A stretch of 64,000 nt of DNA from CAVSUB01 sp963730995 (GCA_963730995.1 CAVSUB010000001.1:992001-1056000), one strand, 5' to 3'; shown: positions 37,555 through 47,530, counted from the stretch's first letter. Program-made: numbers and translations. The notes: generated by a model from the sequence alone, not told the origin.

Positions 37555-40500
37555 TCAATTCAGCTGAACTGAAATCAGCTTCGACACGCCGGGCTCCTCC
37601 ATCGTGACCCCGTAGAGCCGATCGGCGATCTCCATCGTCTTGCGGTTGTGGGTGATCAGGATGAACTGCGTCTCATCCTGCATCCCCTGCAGCATCTCGA
37701 CGAATCGCCCGATGTTCGCATCGTCGAGCGGCGCGTCGATCTCGTCGAGCAGGCAGAATGGGCTCGGACGGTACTTGAAGATCGCGAACATGAGGGCCAT
37801 TGCGGTCAGCGCTTTTTCGCCGCCAGACAGCAGCTGCACGCTCTGGAGCCGCTTGCCGGGGGGCTGCGCGATCATGTCGATCCCGCTTTCGAGCTGATCG
37901 CTCTCGTCGAGAAGGAGGAGGCCGGCGCGACCGCCGCCGAACAGCGTCCTGAAGGTCTCTCCGAAGTTCTCGTTGATGGCGGTGAACGCCTCCCGGAAGC
38001 GCTCCTTCGTGGTCTTGTCGATTTTCTTGATGGCCTCGTTGGTCGCAGCGATCGAGTCGATGAGGTCCTTCCGCTGCGTCGTCAGGAACGCATGCCGGGA
38101 TTCGAGGTCGTCGAACTGATCGATCGCCATCATGTTGACCGCCCCCATCCGCTCGATTTTCGCGCGGAGGTCGGCGACCATCTCATCGGCGGTCATCGAA
38201 GCCGGGGTTGCCGGTGACGACGCTGCGGCGCTCTCCGGCGAACTGTCGGGGCCTGGATCGGCTTCGTCCTCGACTTCTGCCGGCTCGGGCGCGTCATCGA
38301 CGGGGCGCGGGCTGGCGAGCGCACCTGACTTCTCGAGCTCTTCGACTTCGACGGTGACCTCGTCCAGGCTCGCCTGCACGGTCTCGACGCAGGTAGCGGC
38401 GAGATGCGTCAGGTCGCCCTCGGCCGTCGCGCGTGCCACGTCGAACTGTGCGGCTTCGGCTCTTACGCTTTCCACGACCTTCCGGGCCTCGCGGATGCGA
38501 ACCTCCTGCCCGTTGAATTGCTCGCGAAGAGCCGCGGACTCGTCGTCCGCCGTCTTCACGCGTTCGCGGAGTCCGTCGAACACACGCAGCCCCGCGTCGA
38601 GCGCGCGTTCGGCTTCGACCACGCCGTCCCTCAACTCCTGCGTCCGGGTCGTGTTGCGGAGCAGATCGTCGGCGCGACGCGCCGCACGCGCTTCCAGATC
38701 GCGCCCCGCCTCTTCGAGCCGGCCGACCTCGGCGCTCAGGGCGCTTGCGCGTTCCACCAGCCCGGCGTGCATCGCCTTGGCCTCGGCGGTCCTGGTGGCC
38801 TGCGCCTGCATACGTTCGCGAGCATCGAACAGCCGCCGCTGCGCATCGTTCAGCTGCGCGTCCGCGGCGCGCTGGTCGATTTCAATTCGACCGATCGATG
38901 CCTGCGCCTCTTCCTGGCGGGCATCCTGCGCGCGGAGCTCCTCTTCTGCCGTCCGCCGCTCGTTGCTGATCTGCTCCCGCTTTCGAGAAACCCGCTCCGT
39001 CGCGTTGCACGCGTTCGCAGACTGGAGCTCGAATCCAACCGTGGCTTTCTCCTGCCGGTGTTGCTCTCCCTGCAGGGCCAGGATCGCGGACTCGGTCGAA
39101 GAGATGAGGAGATCCAGAGAAGCGACGGCGTCGCGCAGCCGCTCCAACGCAAGCCGCTGTTCTTCGGCGCGCTCGCGCAGCTCTTTGATTTCCCGTTTCG
39201 TCGTGAGGATGCCGCGCGCTTCCGCGCGTGCTCCGCCTTCGACTCTGACGAGACCGTGGAAGACTTCGCCCTGAGGCGTCGCAATGGGTCCGCTCACACG
39301 ACACGCGGCCTGGAGCGCCGCGCCGAAATCATCCGCGATCCAGGAGTCGAAGAGCACGGTGCGGATGGCATCCGCGGCCGGGCCCGAGACGCGCACGACG
39401 TCCAGCAGGGCACGGACTCCCTCCATCGGCGCGTGATCCGCCTGCGGAATCACGAAGCTCGCGGCGCGGCCGTCGGCGGCATCGGCCACGACGAAGCCGA
39501 CGCGGCCCGCATGGTTGGCCTCGGCCAGCCGGATGCCGGCATCCACTTGATCGTGAGTGCGAACGACGACGTGCTGGAGGAGCTCGCCCACGCAGGCTTC
39601 GACCGCGCGCTCGTACTGGCTGTCGACGTCGAGATAGTCCGCGACCGATCCCAGCTGGCCGATCTCGCCGGCAGGCGCTTCCGCGAGAATCAGCCTTGCG
39701 CCCTCGCCGTATTCCGCGCGCGCCGCGTCCAGCTCCTCGAGCGACTGAAGTCGCGCTGTCACGCCGGCAAGGCTGTTCTCGAGTCCGCGAAGCTCCGCTC
39801 CGCGCGCCTCACGGTCGGAGCGAGCACCAGTCAGCTCCGACTCGCGGCTCCCGCGGTCGATGCGGAGCGTCTCGAGAGCCTCGTGCGCCCGCGCCATTGC
39901 GTCTTCCGCGGCGAGTCGATCCTGCTCGGCCCGCGACGCTTCGACTCGCAGGTCCGCTTCTTCGACCTCCAGCTTCGCCAGTTGCTCCCGGATCCGCCCC
40001 TTCGCCACGTTCGCGTGCTCCATCGCGTGGCGCAGCGCGGTGGCTGCATTGACGGCTGCGAAGACTTCGCTGCGCGCCGCCTCGACGTCGCCCTCGAGCC
40101 CCTCGATGTGGCGCTGAACATCCGAATACTCGGCCTCTTCGGCAGCCAGCGCGCCGGCGGCCTCCTGCCGGGCGGTGGTCGCATTCGACGCGGCCTCGCG
40201 CCTCGACTCGAGCTCCAGCCGTGCAGGCTCGCGTCGCGCCTCGAGCGCCTGGACCTCCGCTTCGATGTCGAGCGCTGCGGCCGCGAGCTGTTCGATCTGA
40301 TGACGGTCGAAGGCGACCTGCTGCTGCAGGCGGCCGTTCTCGAGCTCGCTGGCGTGCGCCGCTTCCCTCGCGGCAGTTGTCGCCGCGTCCGCGGTCGTCA
40401 GCTCGAGCCGCAGCCGCTCGAGCGTCGTCTCCAGCTCGGAGAGCGCGACAGCCGCCGACGTCTCTCTGATCCGAGCGTCGGTCAGACGGGCACGCGCCGC

Positions 40501-41338
40501 CTCGATCGCTTCGCCGAGCAGCCGATAGCGCCGCGCAAACTGGACTTTCTCCCAGCGGCGCAGTTCCTCCCGAAGACGTCTGTAACGGCGCGCCTTTGCC
40601 GCCTGCCGCTTCAGCGCCCCCCGTTGCTTCTCCACCTCGTACACGATGTCGTCGACGCGCGTGAGATTCTGCTGCGCTGCTTCGAGCTTCAGCTCCGCGG
40701 CGCGACGACGGCTCTTGTACTTCGTGACGCCCGCGGCTTCTTCGATGAGCTGACGGCGATCGGTCGGGCGGGCACTCAGAATCTGCCCGATCTTTCCCTG
40801 CTCGATGACGGCGTAGGCCTTCACGCCGAGTCCGGAATCCATCAGGAGGTCCTGGACGTCCCGCAGCCTGCAGGTCGCGCCGTCGATCAGGTATTCACTC
40901 TCACCGGAGCGGTAGAGGCGGCGCATCAGCTCGACGTCGCGGACGATCAGCGGAACGTCATCCTCGATGGCGAGGGCCGTGCCGGTTTCGGCGAGCAGGG
41001 CGACGCCCGTTTCGACTGGGGACGCCGCTGTGCGAGCGGCTGTGGCCGTTGCCGTTTTCCGAAGGCCCCCGTGCCGCAACTCCTGAGAGGCGCAGTCGAA
41101 CTTCAGCCGCGGCGGTCGGCTTTCGTGCGTCGCTCCCCCCGAAGATCACGTCTTCCATGCGATCGCCGCGCAGGCTCTTGGCGCTCTGCTCGCCGAGGAC
41201 CCACGTCAAGGCATCGACCACGTTGCTCTTGCCGCAACCGTTGGGGCCGACGATGGCCGTAACGCCGTTGTCGAATGTGAGCTCCGATCGATCCGGAAAG
41301 CTCTTGAAGCCCGCGATCTCGAGACGATTCAGCCGCAT
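37555..41338 (-). CDS. smc: Chromosome segregation protein SMC, one frameshift near the N-terminus
   Basis: A condensin ATPase for chromosome organisation, about 1260 residues. The N-terminal head has Walker A GPNGCGKSNVVDAL and the Q-loop region WVLGEQSAKSLRG. The frame shifts once near 41060, consistent with an extra base. A long coiled coil follows, then a hinge (IGQLGSVADYLDVDSQYERAVE, GRVGFVV), a second coil, and the C-terminal head with signature LLSGGEKALTAMALMFAIF and Walker B FCLLDEIDAPLDDAN. An acidic Ser/Pro/Glu-rich insert of about 45 residues breaks the second coil just before MVADLRAKIERMGAVNMMAID. Standard genes opposite or inside are shadows. Confidence 0.93.
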
Positions 41339-41356
41339 GACGGGGACCTCTTCAGA

Positions 41357-41376
41357 TCCGGGGCTTCGCCCCCGGA
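41357..41376. repeat. Hairpin just upstream of smc
   Basis: TCCGGGG and CCCCCGGA face each other around a short TTCG-type loop, 19 bases before the smc start on the minus strand. It lies in the untranslated leader and could affect smc translation. Confidence 0.45.
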
Positions 41377-41417
41377 CCCCTACGCGCCGATGGCGCGCTT
41401 GACACCTGACCGGATAG

Positions 41418-41466
41418 AAAAAAGCCGCTCACCGGCGCAGGCGGACACCTGCATCCGGAAGCGGCT
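41418..41466 (-). terminator. Intrinsic terminator of the candidate small RNA (or an smc attenuator)
   Basis: On the minus strand AGCCGCT (41460-41466) pairs with AGCGGCT (41423-41429) around an inner GCAGG/CCTGC stem and is followed by six U residues (41418-41423). This is the clearest terminator in the window. It lies 80 bases before the smc start. Confidence 0.75.
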
Positions 41467-41578
41467 GGGAGCGCTTCGAAAGATTGCTTGTACTGGAATC
41501 GAAGGTGACGTGACAAGGACCGTGCAACCAAGCCCACACCCCGCCGACAGGCGAAATGGCCCCTGGGCTCAATGAACG
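41418..41578 (-). ncRNA. Candidate small RNA of about 160 nt between ctpA and smc
   Basis: On the minus strand a well-formed promoter is followed by about 160 bases with no credible ORF, ending in a strong intrinsic terminator. Inside are a pair AGCCCA/TGGGCT and a hairpin CTTCGA/TCGAAG. The size is in the range of 6S RNA, but I do not see the long rod with a central bubble that defines it. It also does not match 4.5S or tmRNA motifs. The alternative is a long processed leader of smc with an internal terminator, that is, an attenuator. The 312-base gap contains nothing else recognised. Confidence 0.45.
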
Positions 41579-41584
41579 GGCGTC

Positions 41585-41613
41585 AGTCTAACAAGCCCCA
41601 ATACCTGGGGCAA
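41585..41613 (-). promoter_or_regulatory. Promoter of the candidate small RNA
   Basis: On the minus strand TTGCCC (41608-41613) and TAGACT (41585-41590) are 17 bases apart, the ideal sigma70 spacing. Transcription would begin near 41578. Confidence 0.5.
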
Positions 41614-41635
41614 GATCAATCTCAAACCCCAAAAT

Positions 41636-41654
41636 GTAGGGCCAAATGCCCTAC
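41636..41654 (-). terminator. Hairpin overlapping the ctpA stop codon
   Basis: GTAGGGC and GCCCTAC pair around a five-base loop and overlap the TAG of ctpA. An ATTTT tract follows on the minus strand, so it may weakly terminate ctpA. A second small stem with CCCCA/TGGGG arms lies just downstream near 41596-41610. Confidence 0.45.
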
Positions 41655-43258
41655 TGCTTGCGCGCTGTCAGCTGCGTTAAACGAACCGCGTCCGGGAACT
41701 GAGCCAGGGCGAATTGCGCCTGAGGATCCTTCCCGATCAGGTTGCGCCGGGCCTCGGCCACGCCGAAGAGCGCCTGATCGATGTCGTAGTGAATCATGGC
41801 CCTGATGAACTGCTCGTCCTTCGAGAAGGCGGCATCGTCCATGACGACCTTGAGCGGCTTCAACGAGTCCCGGAATTCCGTCATCATCGCGTCGGTCAGC
41901 TGGAACCCTTTCGCGATGGGCTTCTTGTTCTTGTTCGCCGCGCTGAGACGCGTATCTCCTTCGGCTGTGAACTGATCGGCGAAGTTCGCGAAGGCGCCGC
42001 GGCCCACGAGCGTGCGGCCGAACCGCGACGGGTTGAAGCCTTCGACCGAGCCGACCATGAACTTGTCCGGATCGATCCCGCCGCCGCTGTAGACGTCGCG
42101 GCCCGCGTCGGTCTTCTTGAGCTGTGCTGCCGAGTGCTCCCGCTGGGGGTTCTGATCGCGCAGCGAGTACGTGAGGTACTCGTCGAAGGTGCCGTCCCAC
42201 GGACGCTGAATCATCCGGCCGCTCGGCGTGTAGTAGCGGCCCGTGGTCAGCGCGAGGCCGGCGTTGCCGCTGATCTTGTAAACGGACTGCACGAGCGCCT
42301 TTCCGAACGTCGTTTCGCCGACGACCAGGGCGCGGTCGTGATCCTGCAGCGAGCCGGTCACGATCTCGGACGCGCTCGCGCTGTTGCGATTGACGAGCAC
42401 GACCATCGGCAGGTGCGTGTACTGGCTGTCTTCCTGCGCGCGGTAGTCTTCGTCCGACCTCGGGATGCGGCCGCGCGTGTAGACGATCATGTCGCCTTTC
42501 GGAAGGAACCGATTGGCGATCTTGATAGCCTGGTCCAGCGGTCCACCGGGATTGTCGCGCAGGTCGAACACGAGGCGCTTCATCCCGCTGTCTGTCAGCT
42601 TCTTGAGCGCGGCGCCGACTTCGTCGTCCGACGTCTCAGAAAAATCTCCGAGCTTGATGTAGCCCGTGTCCTTGTCGACCATGAACACGCCGCGGACCGT
42701 CACGATATTGACTTCGTCCCGTTCCACATCGAGATCGATCAGGCCGTCGTAGCCCCGCCGGCGGAGGGAGATGTTGACGGTCGTGCCCTTCGGACCTTTC
42801 AGCTTGGCCACCGCCTGCTCGCTCGTCCAGCCCTTGGCTTCGGCGCCGGCGATCCGCGCGATGACGTCGCCGCGGCGGAGCCCCTTCTTGTAGGCAGGCG
42901 ACCCTTCGAAGATGGACATCACGGTGATGTCGCCGTCGATGACCGAAATCTGGATCCCCAGGCCGTAGTACTTGCCCTCCTGACGCTCGCGCATCTGGGC
43001 GTAGCTCTTGGGATCGAAGAAGCTGGAATGAGGATCGAGGGTTTTCAGCATCCCGTCGATGGCGCTGTAGACCAGGCGGTCCGACGGCACTTCGTCGACG
43101 TACTCGCGATCGATCGCGGCAAGCGCCGACGTAAAGACGCGATACTGCAGCGTGACCTCATCCTGCCGCGCCGCGACGTTGCTGCCGAACAGGCCGCCCA
43201 CGAGCGCCGAGACCAGGACGGCCAGAACCGTCACGGGAACGAAGCGGGAATAGCGCAT
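41651..43258 (-). CDS. ctpA: C-terminal processing peptidase, S41 family (CtpA-like)
   Basis: 535 residues: an N-terminal membrane anchor or signal (residues 7-30), a helical domain with DPHSSFFDPKSYAQM, a PDZ domain (YGLGIQISVIDGDITVMSIFEG), then the S41 protease core. The catalytic Ser is in NRNSASASEIVTGSLQDH and the Lys in TTFGKALVQ. The protein trims C-termini or degrades envelope proteins. The C-terminal 150 residues are longer than in minimal CtpA and of unknown role. The ATG at 43258 is chosen because the anchor starts there. It is divergent from tatA. Confidence 0.92.
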   Translation of the reverse strand: MRYSRFVPVTVLAVLVSALVGGLFGSNVAARQDEVTLQYRVFTSALAAIDREYVDEVPSDRLVYSAIDGMLKTLDPHSSFFDPKSYAQMRERQEGKYYGLGIQISVIDGDITVMSIFEGSPAYKKGLRRGDVIARIAGAEAKGWTSEQAVAKLKGPKGTTVNISLRRRGYDGLIDLDVERDEVNIVTVRGVFMVDKDTGYIKLGDFSETSDDEVGAALKKLTDSGMKRLVFDLRDNPGGPLDQAIKIANRFLPKGDMIVYTRGRIPRSDEDYRAQEDSQYTHLPMVVLVNRNSASASEIVTGSLQDHDRALVVGETTFGKALVQSVYKISGNAGLALTTGRYYTPSGRMIQRPWDGTFDEYLTYSLRDQNPQREHSAAQLKKTDAGRDVYSGGGIDPDKFMVGSVEGFNPSRFGRTLVGRGAFANFADQFTAEGDTRLSAANKNKKPIAKGFQLTDAMMTEFRDSLKPLKVVMDDAAFSKDEQFIRAMIHYDIDQALFGVAEARRNLIGKDPQAQFALAQFPDAVRLTQLTARKQ

Positions 43259-43318
43259 TATGGGATCGTAACAGACCAAGTGACGCGGTCGCAATGACTT
43301 CCGGGCACGACAGGCTGC

Positions 43319-43347
43319 TTGACCAGGTGCGGTCCGGTTCCTATAAT
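43319..43347 (+). promoter_or_regulatory. Promoter of tatA-tatC
   Basis: TTGACC at 43319-43324 and TATAAT at 43342-43347 with a 17-base spacer form the best sigma70-type promoter in the window, 44 bases before the tatA ATG. Confidence 0.7.
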
Positions 43348-43390
43348 CGAAGGGTTTCCGAGAACTTCCGCCTTTCCAAGGATTTGTCTT

Positions 43391-43681
43391 ATGTTCGGTT
43401 CCATCGGGATGCCCGAGCTGATCATTATTTTCATGATCGCGCTAATCATTTTCGGGCCCCGCAAGCTGCCGGAGCTTGGGCGCTCGCTCGGCAAGAGCCT
43501 GGGAGAGTTCAAGCGCGCTTCCAACGAGCTCCGGAACACTCTCGACGAGGAGATCCGGCTGGAAGAACAGCGTGTATCGGAACCGGCCAAGCGGGCCGAG
43601 CCGACCACGGCTGCTCATCCGGACACCGAGGTCGCCGAACAGCATAGCGAGACTGTGCCGCGACAGACCGGCAGCGCGTAG
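43391..43681 (+). CDS. tatA: Twin-arginine translocase subunit TatA/TatB-like
   Basis: Forms the pore-related component of the Tat protein export system in the inner membrane. 96 residues: one short N-terminal membrane helix (MPELIIIFMIALIIFG), the conserved hinge FGPRKLPELGRSLGKSLGEFK, and a polar, acidic tail. The short helix and FGP motif fit TatA. The longer tail recalls TatB, and a single protein may do both jobs, because no other tatA/B gene is visible. It stands 15 bases before tatC. Confidence 0.93.
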   Translation: MFGSIGMPELIIIFMIALIIFGPRKLPELGRSLGKSLGEFKRASNELRNTLDEEIRLEEQRVSEPAKRAEPTTAAHPDTEVAEQHSETVPRQTGSA

Positions 43682-43696
43682 GCGATCGCCGTCACC

Positions 43697-44542
43697 ATGG
43701 CGCTCGTGCCGTTCCCCTCGGCGCATCCTGCGCCGCCGGACCCTGATGATCCGCGCATCGAGCTCACCGATGCCGACGACCTCGATCAAGACGAGCTCGA
43801 CGGCGCCGGGGCGCGCATGTCGTTCCTGGAGCACCTCGACGAGCTCCGGAACCGGCTGATTCACTCCGTCGTCGCAGTCTTCGTTGGCGTCGGACTCACG
43901 TTCTTCTTCCACGATCCGATCTACCGCTTCGTCTTCGAGCCCACCCGTCGGGTGCTGCCGGACGGCAGCAAGCTGGTTTACACCCAGCCGGGCGAAGCGT
44001 TCTCCCTGCACATCCAGATCGCGCTCATCGCCGGCGTGATCGTAGCGGCGCCGTACATCATGCTGCAGGTCTGGAAGTTCATCGCGCCGGGCTTGTACTC
44101 GCGCGAGAAAAAGATGGCGATTCCGTTCGTGCTGCTGTCGACGCTCGGCTTTCTCGGGGGCGCGCTCACGAACCACTACGTCATGTTCCCGTTCATGATG
44201 AAGTTCTTCGGGAGCTTCAACTCGGCAGATCTGATGTTCCTGCCGTCGCTCGACGCCGTCTTCTCCCTCTACACGAAGTTCCTGATCGCGATGGGCCTCA
44301 TCTTCCAGATGCCCACCATCGTCATGTTCCTCGCGAAGATGAGGATGGTCACCGCCCGCTTCCTGCTGCGAAACGTCAAATACGCGGTGCTCATCGCGTT
44401 CATCGTGTCGGCCGTGATCACGCCGACAGCCGACCCGGGAACGCAGACGCTGTTCGCGATGCCGATCATCGTGCTCTACGTCGTCAGCATCGGGATCGCG
44501 TGGCTCGTCGGGCCAAAGGCGGAGTCGTCCGAAGGGGACTGA
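43697..44542 (+). CDS. tatC: Twin-arginine translocase subunit TatC
   Basis: The receptor for twin-arginine signal peptides. 281 residues, six membrane helices, with the N-terminal motif MSFLEHLDELRNRLI, the first periplasmic loop, and the FVLLSTLGFLGGALTNHY region, followed by the conserved C-terminal AVITPTADPGTQTLFAMPI. An acidic 40-residue N-terminal extension precedes the core. The glycosylasparaginase at the start of the window is a likely client. Intact. Confidence 0.95.
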   Translation: MALVPFPSAHPAPPDPDDPRIELTDADDLDQDELDGAGARMSFLEHLDELRNRLIHSVVAVFVGVGLTFFFHDPIYRFVFEPTRRVLPDGSKLVYTQPGEAFSLHIQIALIAGVIVAAPYIMLQVWKFIAPGLYSREKKMAIPFVLLSTLGFLGGALTNHYVMFPFMMKFFGSFNSADLMFLPSLDAVFSLYTKFLIAMGLIFQMPTIVMFLAKMRMVTARFLLRNVKYAVLIAFIVSAVITPTADPGTQTLFAMPIIVLYVVSIGIAWLVGPKAESSEGD

Positions 44543-44544
44543 TG

Positions 44545-44740
44545 CGGTCGGCAGGCTCGGCGGTCGGCGGTCGGCGGTCGGACGTGACTGACGACTGACT
44601 GGCGACTGCGACCGCCGACTGCGACTGACGACTGACGACTGCGACTGCGACTGACGACTGCGACTGCGACTGACGACTGCGACTGACGACTGCGACTGAC
44701 GACTGCGACTGACGACCCCCGACCGAAGACTGCCGACTGT
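44545..44740. repeat. Short-period tandem repeat (GACTGCGACTGAC-type) after tatC
   Basis: Starting at the tatC stop, GGCGGTC units lead into about 130 bases of GACTGC and GACTGAC units in irregular alternation, ending in CCGACCGAAGACTGCCGACTG. The unit length is 6 or 7, so this is a microsatellite and not a CRISPR array. It reaches to the start of the HEAT-repeat gene. Confidence 0.9.
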
Positions 44741-44745
44741 GGAAG

Positions 44746-45744
44746 ATGGTCATCAAAGCATCCGCCTCATCCGAGATCCGGTTGCTGGTCGACGCGCTGT
44801 CGGGTCCCGACGATGTGCGGCGGGATGCGGCGGCGGCGCGGTTGTCGGTGATCGGCGCGCGCGCGGTGGAGCGGCTGCTCGAGGCCTACAAGCGGGCCGA
44901 GACGCCGCAAGGGCGGGCCACAATCCTGCGGGTGCTGGAGCCGATTGCCGATCCGCGATCGCTCGAGCCGGCGCGGCGTGCGCTGACTGAGGGAGGCGAG
45001 GTCGGCGTCGCGGCCGCGCAGGTCCTGCGGGGCCTGCTCGACGCGCGCGAACCGGGCGTCGCGTCTGGCGCGCTGGATGCGCTCGTTTCCGTCGCGCTCG
45101 ATTCCGACGCGCCGCGGGCCCTGCGTCGCGCCTCTCTCGACATGCTGCGCGATCTCCCCGAGGACATTCGAGCCGGTGTCGCCGGCGTGCTCGAACCGGA
45201 CGCGGACCTGGCCGACGACGCGGTGATGGAGTCGCCGCGGCAAGCCGTCAAGTCGGCATGGAGCGCCGCGCTCGAGGGCCGCCTGCCCGAGCGGCCGTCG
45301 GAATTGCGCGAGGCAGTGCAATCGCGCGCGGCCAAGGCGACGCTGACTTCATTGCAGAAGCTGGTGGACGCCCTCCGCGCACGAGAGGGCGCCGACGTCG
45401 CCCAGGCTGCCGAGTGGCGGGCCTTGCGGGGATCCGTGCATCAGGCGCTCGCGGTCCGTGGAAGTCGTGTCGCGCTCTACGATCTCAAGGAGAGCCTGTC
45501 GGAGGCGCGGACGCCGTTGCCGGTGTCGTTCCTCTCGGCCGTGCACACCGTTGGCGACAGCTCGTGCCTCGAGCCGCTGGCGCAGGCTTACGCGCACGCT
45601 GCGACGCCCGAGGAATGGTGGCGGCAACAGCTGGCGTCGGCGTTTCGGGCCGTGATGACGCGAGAGAAGCTGACGCGGCGGAGCGCGGCGGTGAAGCGGG
45701 TGTTGGCGAAGTGGCCGGGAATGTCGGGAGGCATGGGCTCGTGA
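44746..45744 (+). CDS. HEAT-repeat protein of unknown function
   Basis: 332 residues, mostly paired helices with the HEAT pattern (VRRDAAAARLSVIGARAVERLL, LEPIADPRSLEPARRAL, GVGVA-like turns). It resembles bacterial scaffold proteins with alpha-solenoids and has no signal peptide, membrane segment or catalytic motif. It begins immediately after the tatC repeat tract and converges on the next gene with 70 bases between the stops. Probably a protein-binding scaffold; the partner is unknown. Confidence 0.75.
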   Translation: MVIKASASSEIRLLVDALSGPDDVRRDAAAARLSVIGARAVERLLEAYKRAETPQGRATILRVLEPIADPRSLEPARRALTEGGEVGVAAAQVLRGLLDAREPGVASGALDALVSVALDSDAPRALRRASLDMLRDLPEDIRAGVAGVLEPDADLADDAVMESPRQAVKSAWSAALEGRLPERPSELREAVQSRAAKATLTSLQKLVDALRAREGADVAQAAEWRALRGSVHQALAVRGSRVALYDLKESLSEARTPLPVSFLSAVHTVGDSSCLEPLAQAYAHAATPEEWWRQQLASAFRAVMTREKLTRRSAAVKRVLAKWPGMSGGMGS

Positions 45745-45814
45745 GTACCGCCCCGCTTTCGCGCAGAAGATCGGCAGCTGAAAAGCGCGGATCCTGACGC
45801 TCAGATTGAAAACG

Positions 45815-47530
45815 TCAGTCGCGACACTGCACAAGCCGTGGGCCGCCGCGCAGCGCCCGGAGGGTGCCCGCAAAGGTCACCGTGACGACGCGTCCGGTCT
45901 GGAGATCCATCTGAGTTGGAAACAGAAAGCGGAAGGCGTGCTGTCCGTTGCCTATGCCCGCTCTCCAGAGGTCCCATCGAAACCAATTCGCCGCAACGGT
46001 TCCCAGCCGAGTGTCGCCTGACCACACATCGAGAACCACCGGGGCGTCCGGATGCGCAGGATCCCACGCCCAGCCCGTGGTGCCGCTGCAGTCACCGCCA
46101 TCGTGGAATCCGTCGGAGCTTCCGCTCACAAGCACCGGCGTGAACTGCCTGGCAAGCCGCGCAGCTTCGCGGCCCGAGTGACTCGAGAACGGCCCCAAAC
46201 CAAGGGTGCGTAGCTCTGTCATCAGCCTCTGAGGGCGTCCCTCGTCCGGAGGATAGAGAAATCGAAGCACCTCTCGCGGCGGCGCAACCCCTGAGGACGA
46301 CACCGCGAGTGCCATTTGCAGATTCCGACTCCGCGCGTAGGCCTCTTGATACCCGTGAAGGTTGGAGCGGACATATCCAATCCCCAGCATAGCCGTAGCA
46401 CTGACGATGGCTGCGAGTACTCCTATGCGGGTACGCGGCCTCAGTCGAGGCCAGACGGCCTGAACGGCAGCCGGCAGAACGACGACGAGCGCCATCCAGA
46501 ACATCGTCGGCGCGAAGGCGTAGTGGCTCGTAAGCGCCGACTGGGGGTCTCCGCCGGCACGGCCAATTGCGATGAGGACAGAGACGAGCAGCCCGTATGT
46601 CGCGAGCAAGAAAAAGGGATGCAGGCTGCGGAAGCGGGGCGGGGCGCATCTGTAGGTGAACCACGAGGCTATACAGAAGGCTACGAAGCCTCCCCAGCCA
46701 ACGATGGCAGACGAGTCAGGACTCGTCCACGAAGCGAACGGGAGTCCAACGCAGGCGCCGGCAAAGAGCGCCACGAGACCCGGGTGCCTGAGGGCTGATG
46801 AGATCGACGATGCGGCCCAGAGAAGATGCCAGACATATGCGGCAAATGCCGACAAGGCCGTGAGGATCCAGACAATCAATCGTGGCGTTCGCGTTCGGCG
46901 GGTTTGAGGGCCGAGACTTATCGCGAGCGCGCCGATTATCCACAGGACCTGACCGGATACCTCGGTGAACATCGCCAGGACTGCGCATCCTGCGGCAAGA
47001 GTCAGGCTTCGCCAGTAATCGGGCCAGCGAGTGAACACCCATACGAGCATCACCGTGCAGAGATTGAGCAGGGAGAGCTGAAGGGAGGCTGTCGCCCAGA
47101 ACCAGTTCTCCTGCTGGACCAGCGAAAAGAGGAGCAATGACGACGCCGGCAGAGTGAATGCCATCGAGGAAAACTGGTGGTCCTTCGCACTGATACGAAG
47201 GAGATCGCCAACCAACACCAGCGTGATCGCGACGAAGATGAAGCCGACGTACATCTGGGCAATGACGTCGAAGTCCGTCACGCTGCCGATCGTCCAGACG
47301 AACGCTTTCAGGCCGGCGACGCGATGCTCGCTATGCTGCTGCCAGAAGTCCCCTGCGGAGAGCGTTCCCGCGCGCCATTTTGTGACGACCGGGAGCATGT
47401 CCCAATCGTCCTGGAAGGGAATGTTGACTGCCAGTCTGTCGATGAGGGCCAGTATCGCGAGCGGTGGCAAGAGTGTCGCTGCCCAGGCAGCGGCTGCGGC
47501 AGCACGGCGGGGGTGTCTGGAGGGGATCAC
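45815..47530 (-). CDS. Polytopic membrane protein with a C-terminal sugar-type beta-sandwich domain
   Basis: 571 residues with about 11-12 hydrophobic helices in the first 430 (LPPLAILALIDRLAVNIPFQDDWDMLP after the first helix recalls GT-C-like membrane glycosyltransferases with an early Asp pair). The last 100 residues form a beta-sandwich (GWAWDPAHPDAPVVLDVWSG, then NGQHAFRFLFP). That kind of domain is often seen in surface-polysaccharide proteins, and a related one is in a nearby broken gene. A transferase that uses a polyprenyl-linked sugar is a reasonable guess, not shown. It overlaps the next gene upstream by four bases. Confidence 0.65.
   Translation of the reverse strand: MIPSRHPRRAAAAAAWAATLLPPLAILALIDRLAVNIPFQDDWDMLPVVTKWRAGTLSAGDFWQQHSEHRVAGLKAFVWTIGSVTDFDVIAQMYVGFIFVAITLVLVGDLLRISAKDHQFSSMAFTLPASSLLLFSLVQQENWFWATASLQLSLLNLCTVMLVWVFTRWPDYWRSLTLAAGCAVLAMFTEVSGQVLWIIGALAISLGPQTRRTRTPRLIVWILTALSAFAAYVWHLLWAASSISSALRHPGLVALFAGACVGLPFASWTSPDSSAIVGWGGFVAFCIASWFTYRCAPPRFRSLHPFFLLATYGLLVSVLIAIGRAGGDPQSALTSHYAFAPTMFWMALVVVLPAAVQAVWPRLRPRTRIGVLAAIVSATAMLGIGYVRSNLHGYQEAYARSRNLQMALAVSSSGVAPPREVLRFLYPPDEGRPQRLMTELRTLGLGPFSSHSGREAARLARQFTPVLVSGSSDGFHDGGDCSGTTGWAWDPAHPDAPVVLDVWSGDTRLGTVAANWFRWDLWRAGIGNGQHAFRFLFPTQMDLQTGRVVTVTFAGTLRALRGGPRLVQCRD

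Noticed and set aside
38404..41262. Open frame of 952 codons on the plus strand opposite smc
   Set aside because: It is the antisense of a well-supported SMC gene and has no domain pattern of its own. Long open antisense frames are common in high-GC coding DNA.
41470..41520. tRNA-like T-arm (CTTCGATTCC) on the minus strand between ctpA and smc
   Set aside because: No acceptor stem, anticodon arm or CCA partner can be drawn around it; better explained as a hairpin of the candidate small RNA.
44560..44740. CRISPR-like array after tatC
   Set aside because: Units are 6-7 bases, contiguous and irregular; there are no spacers and no cas genes nearby.
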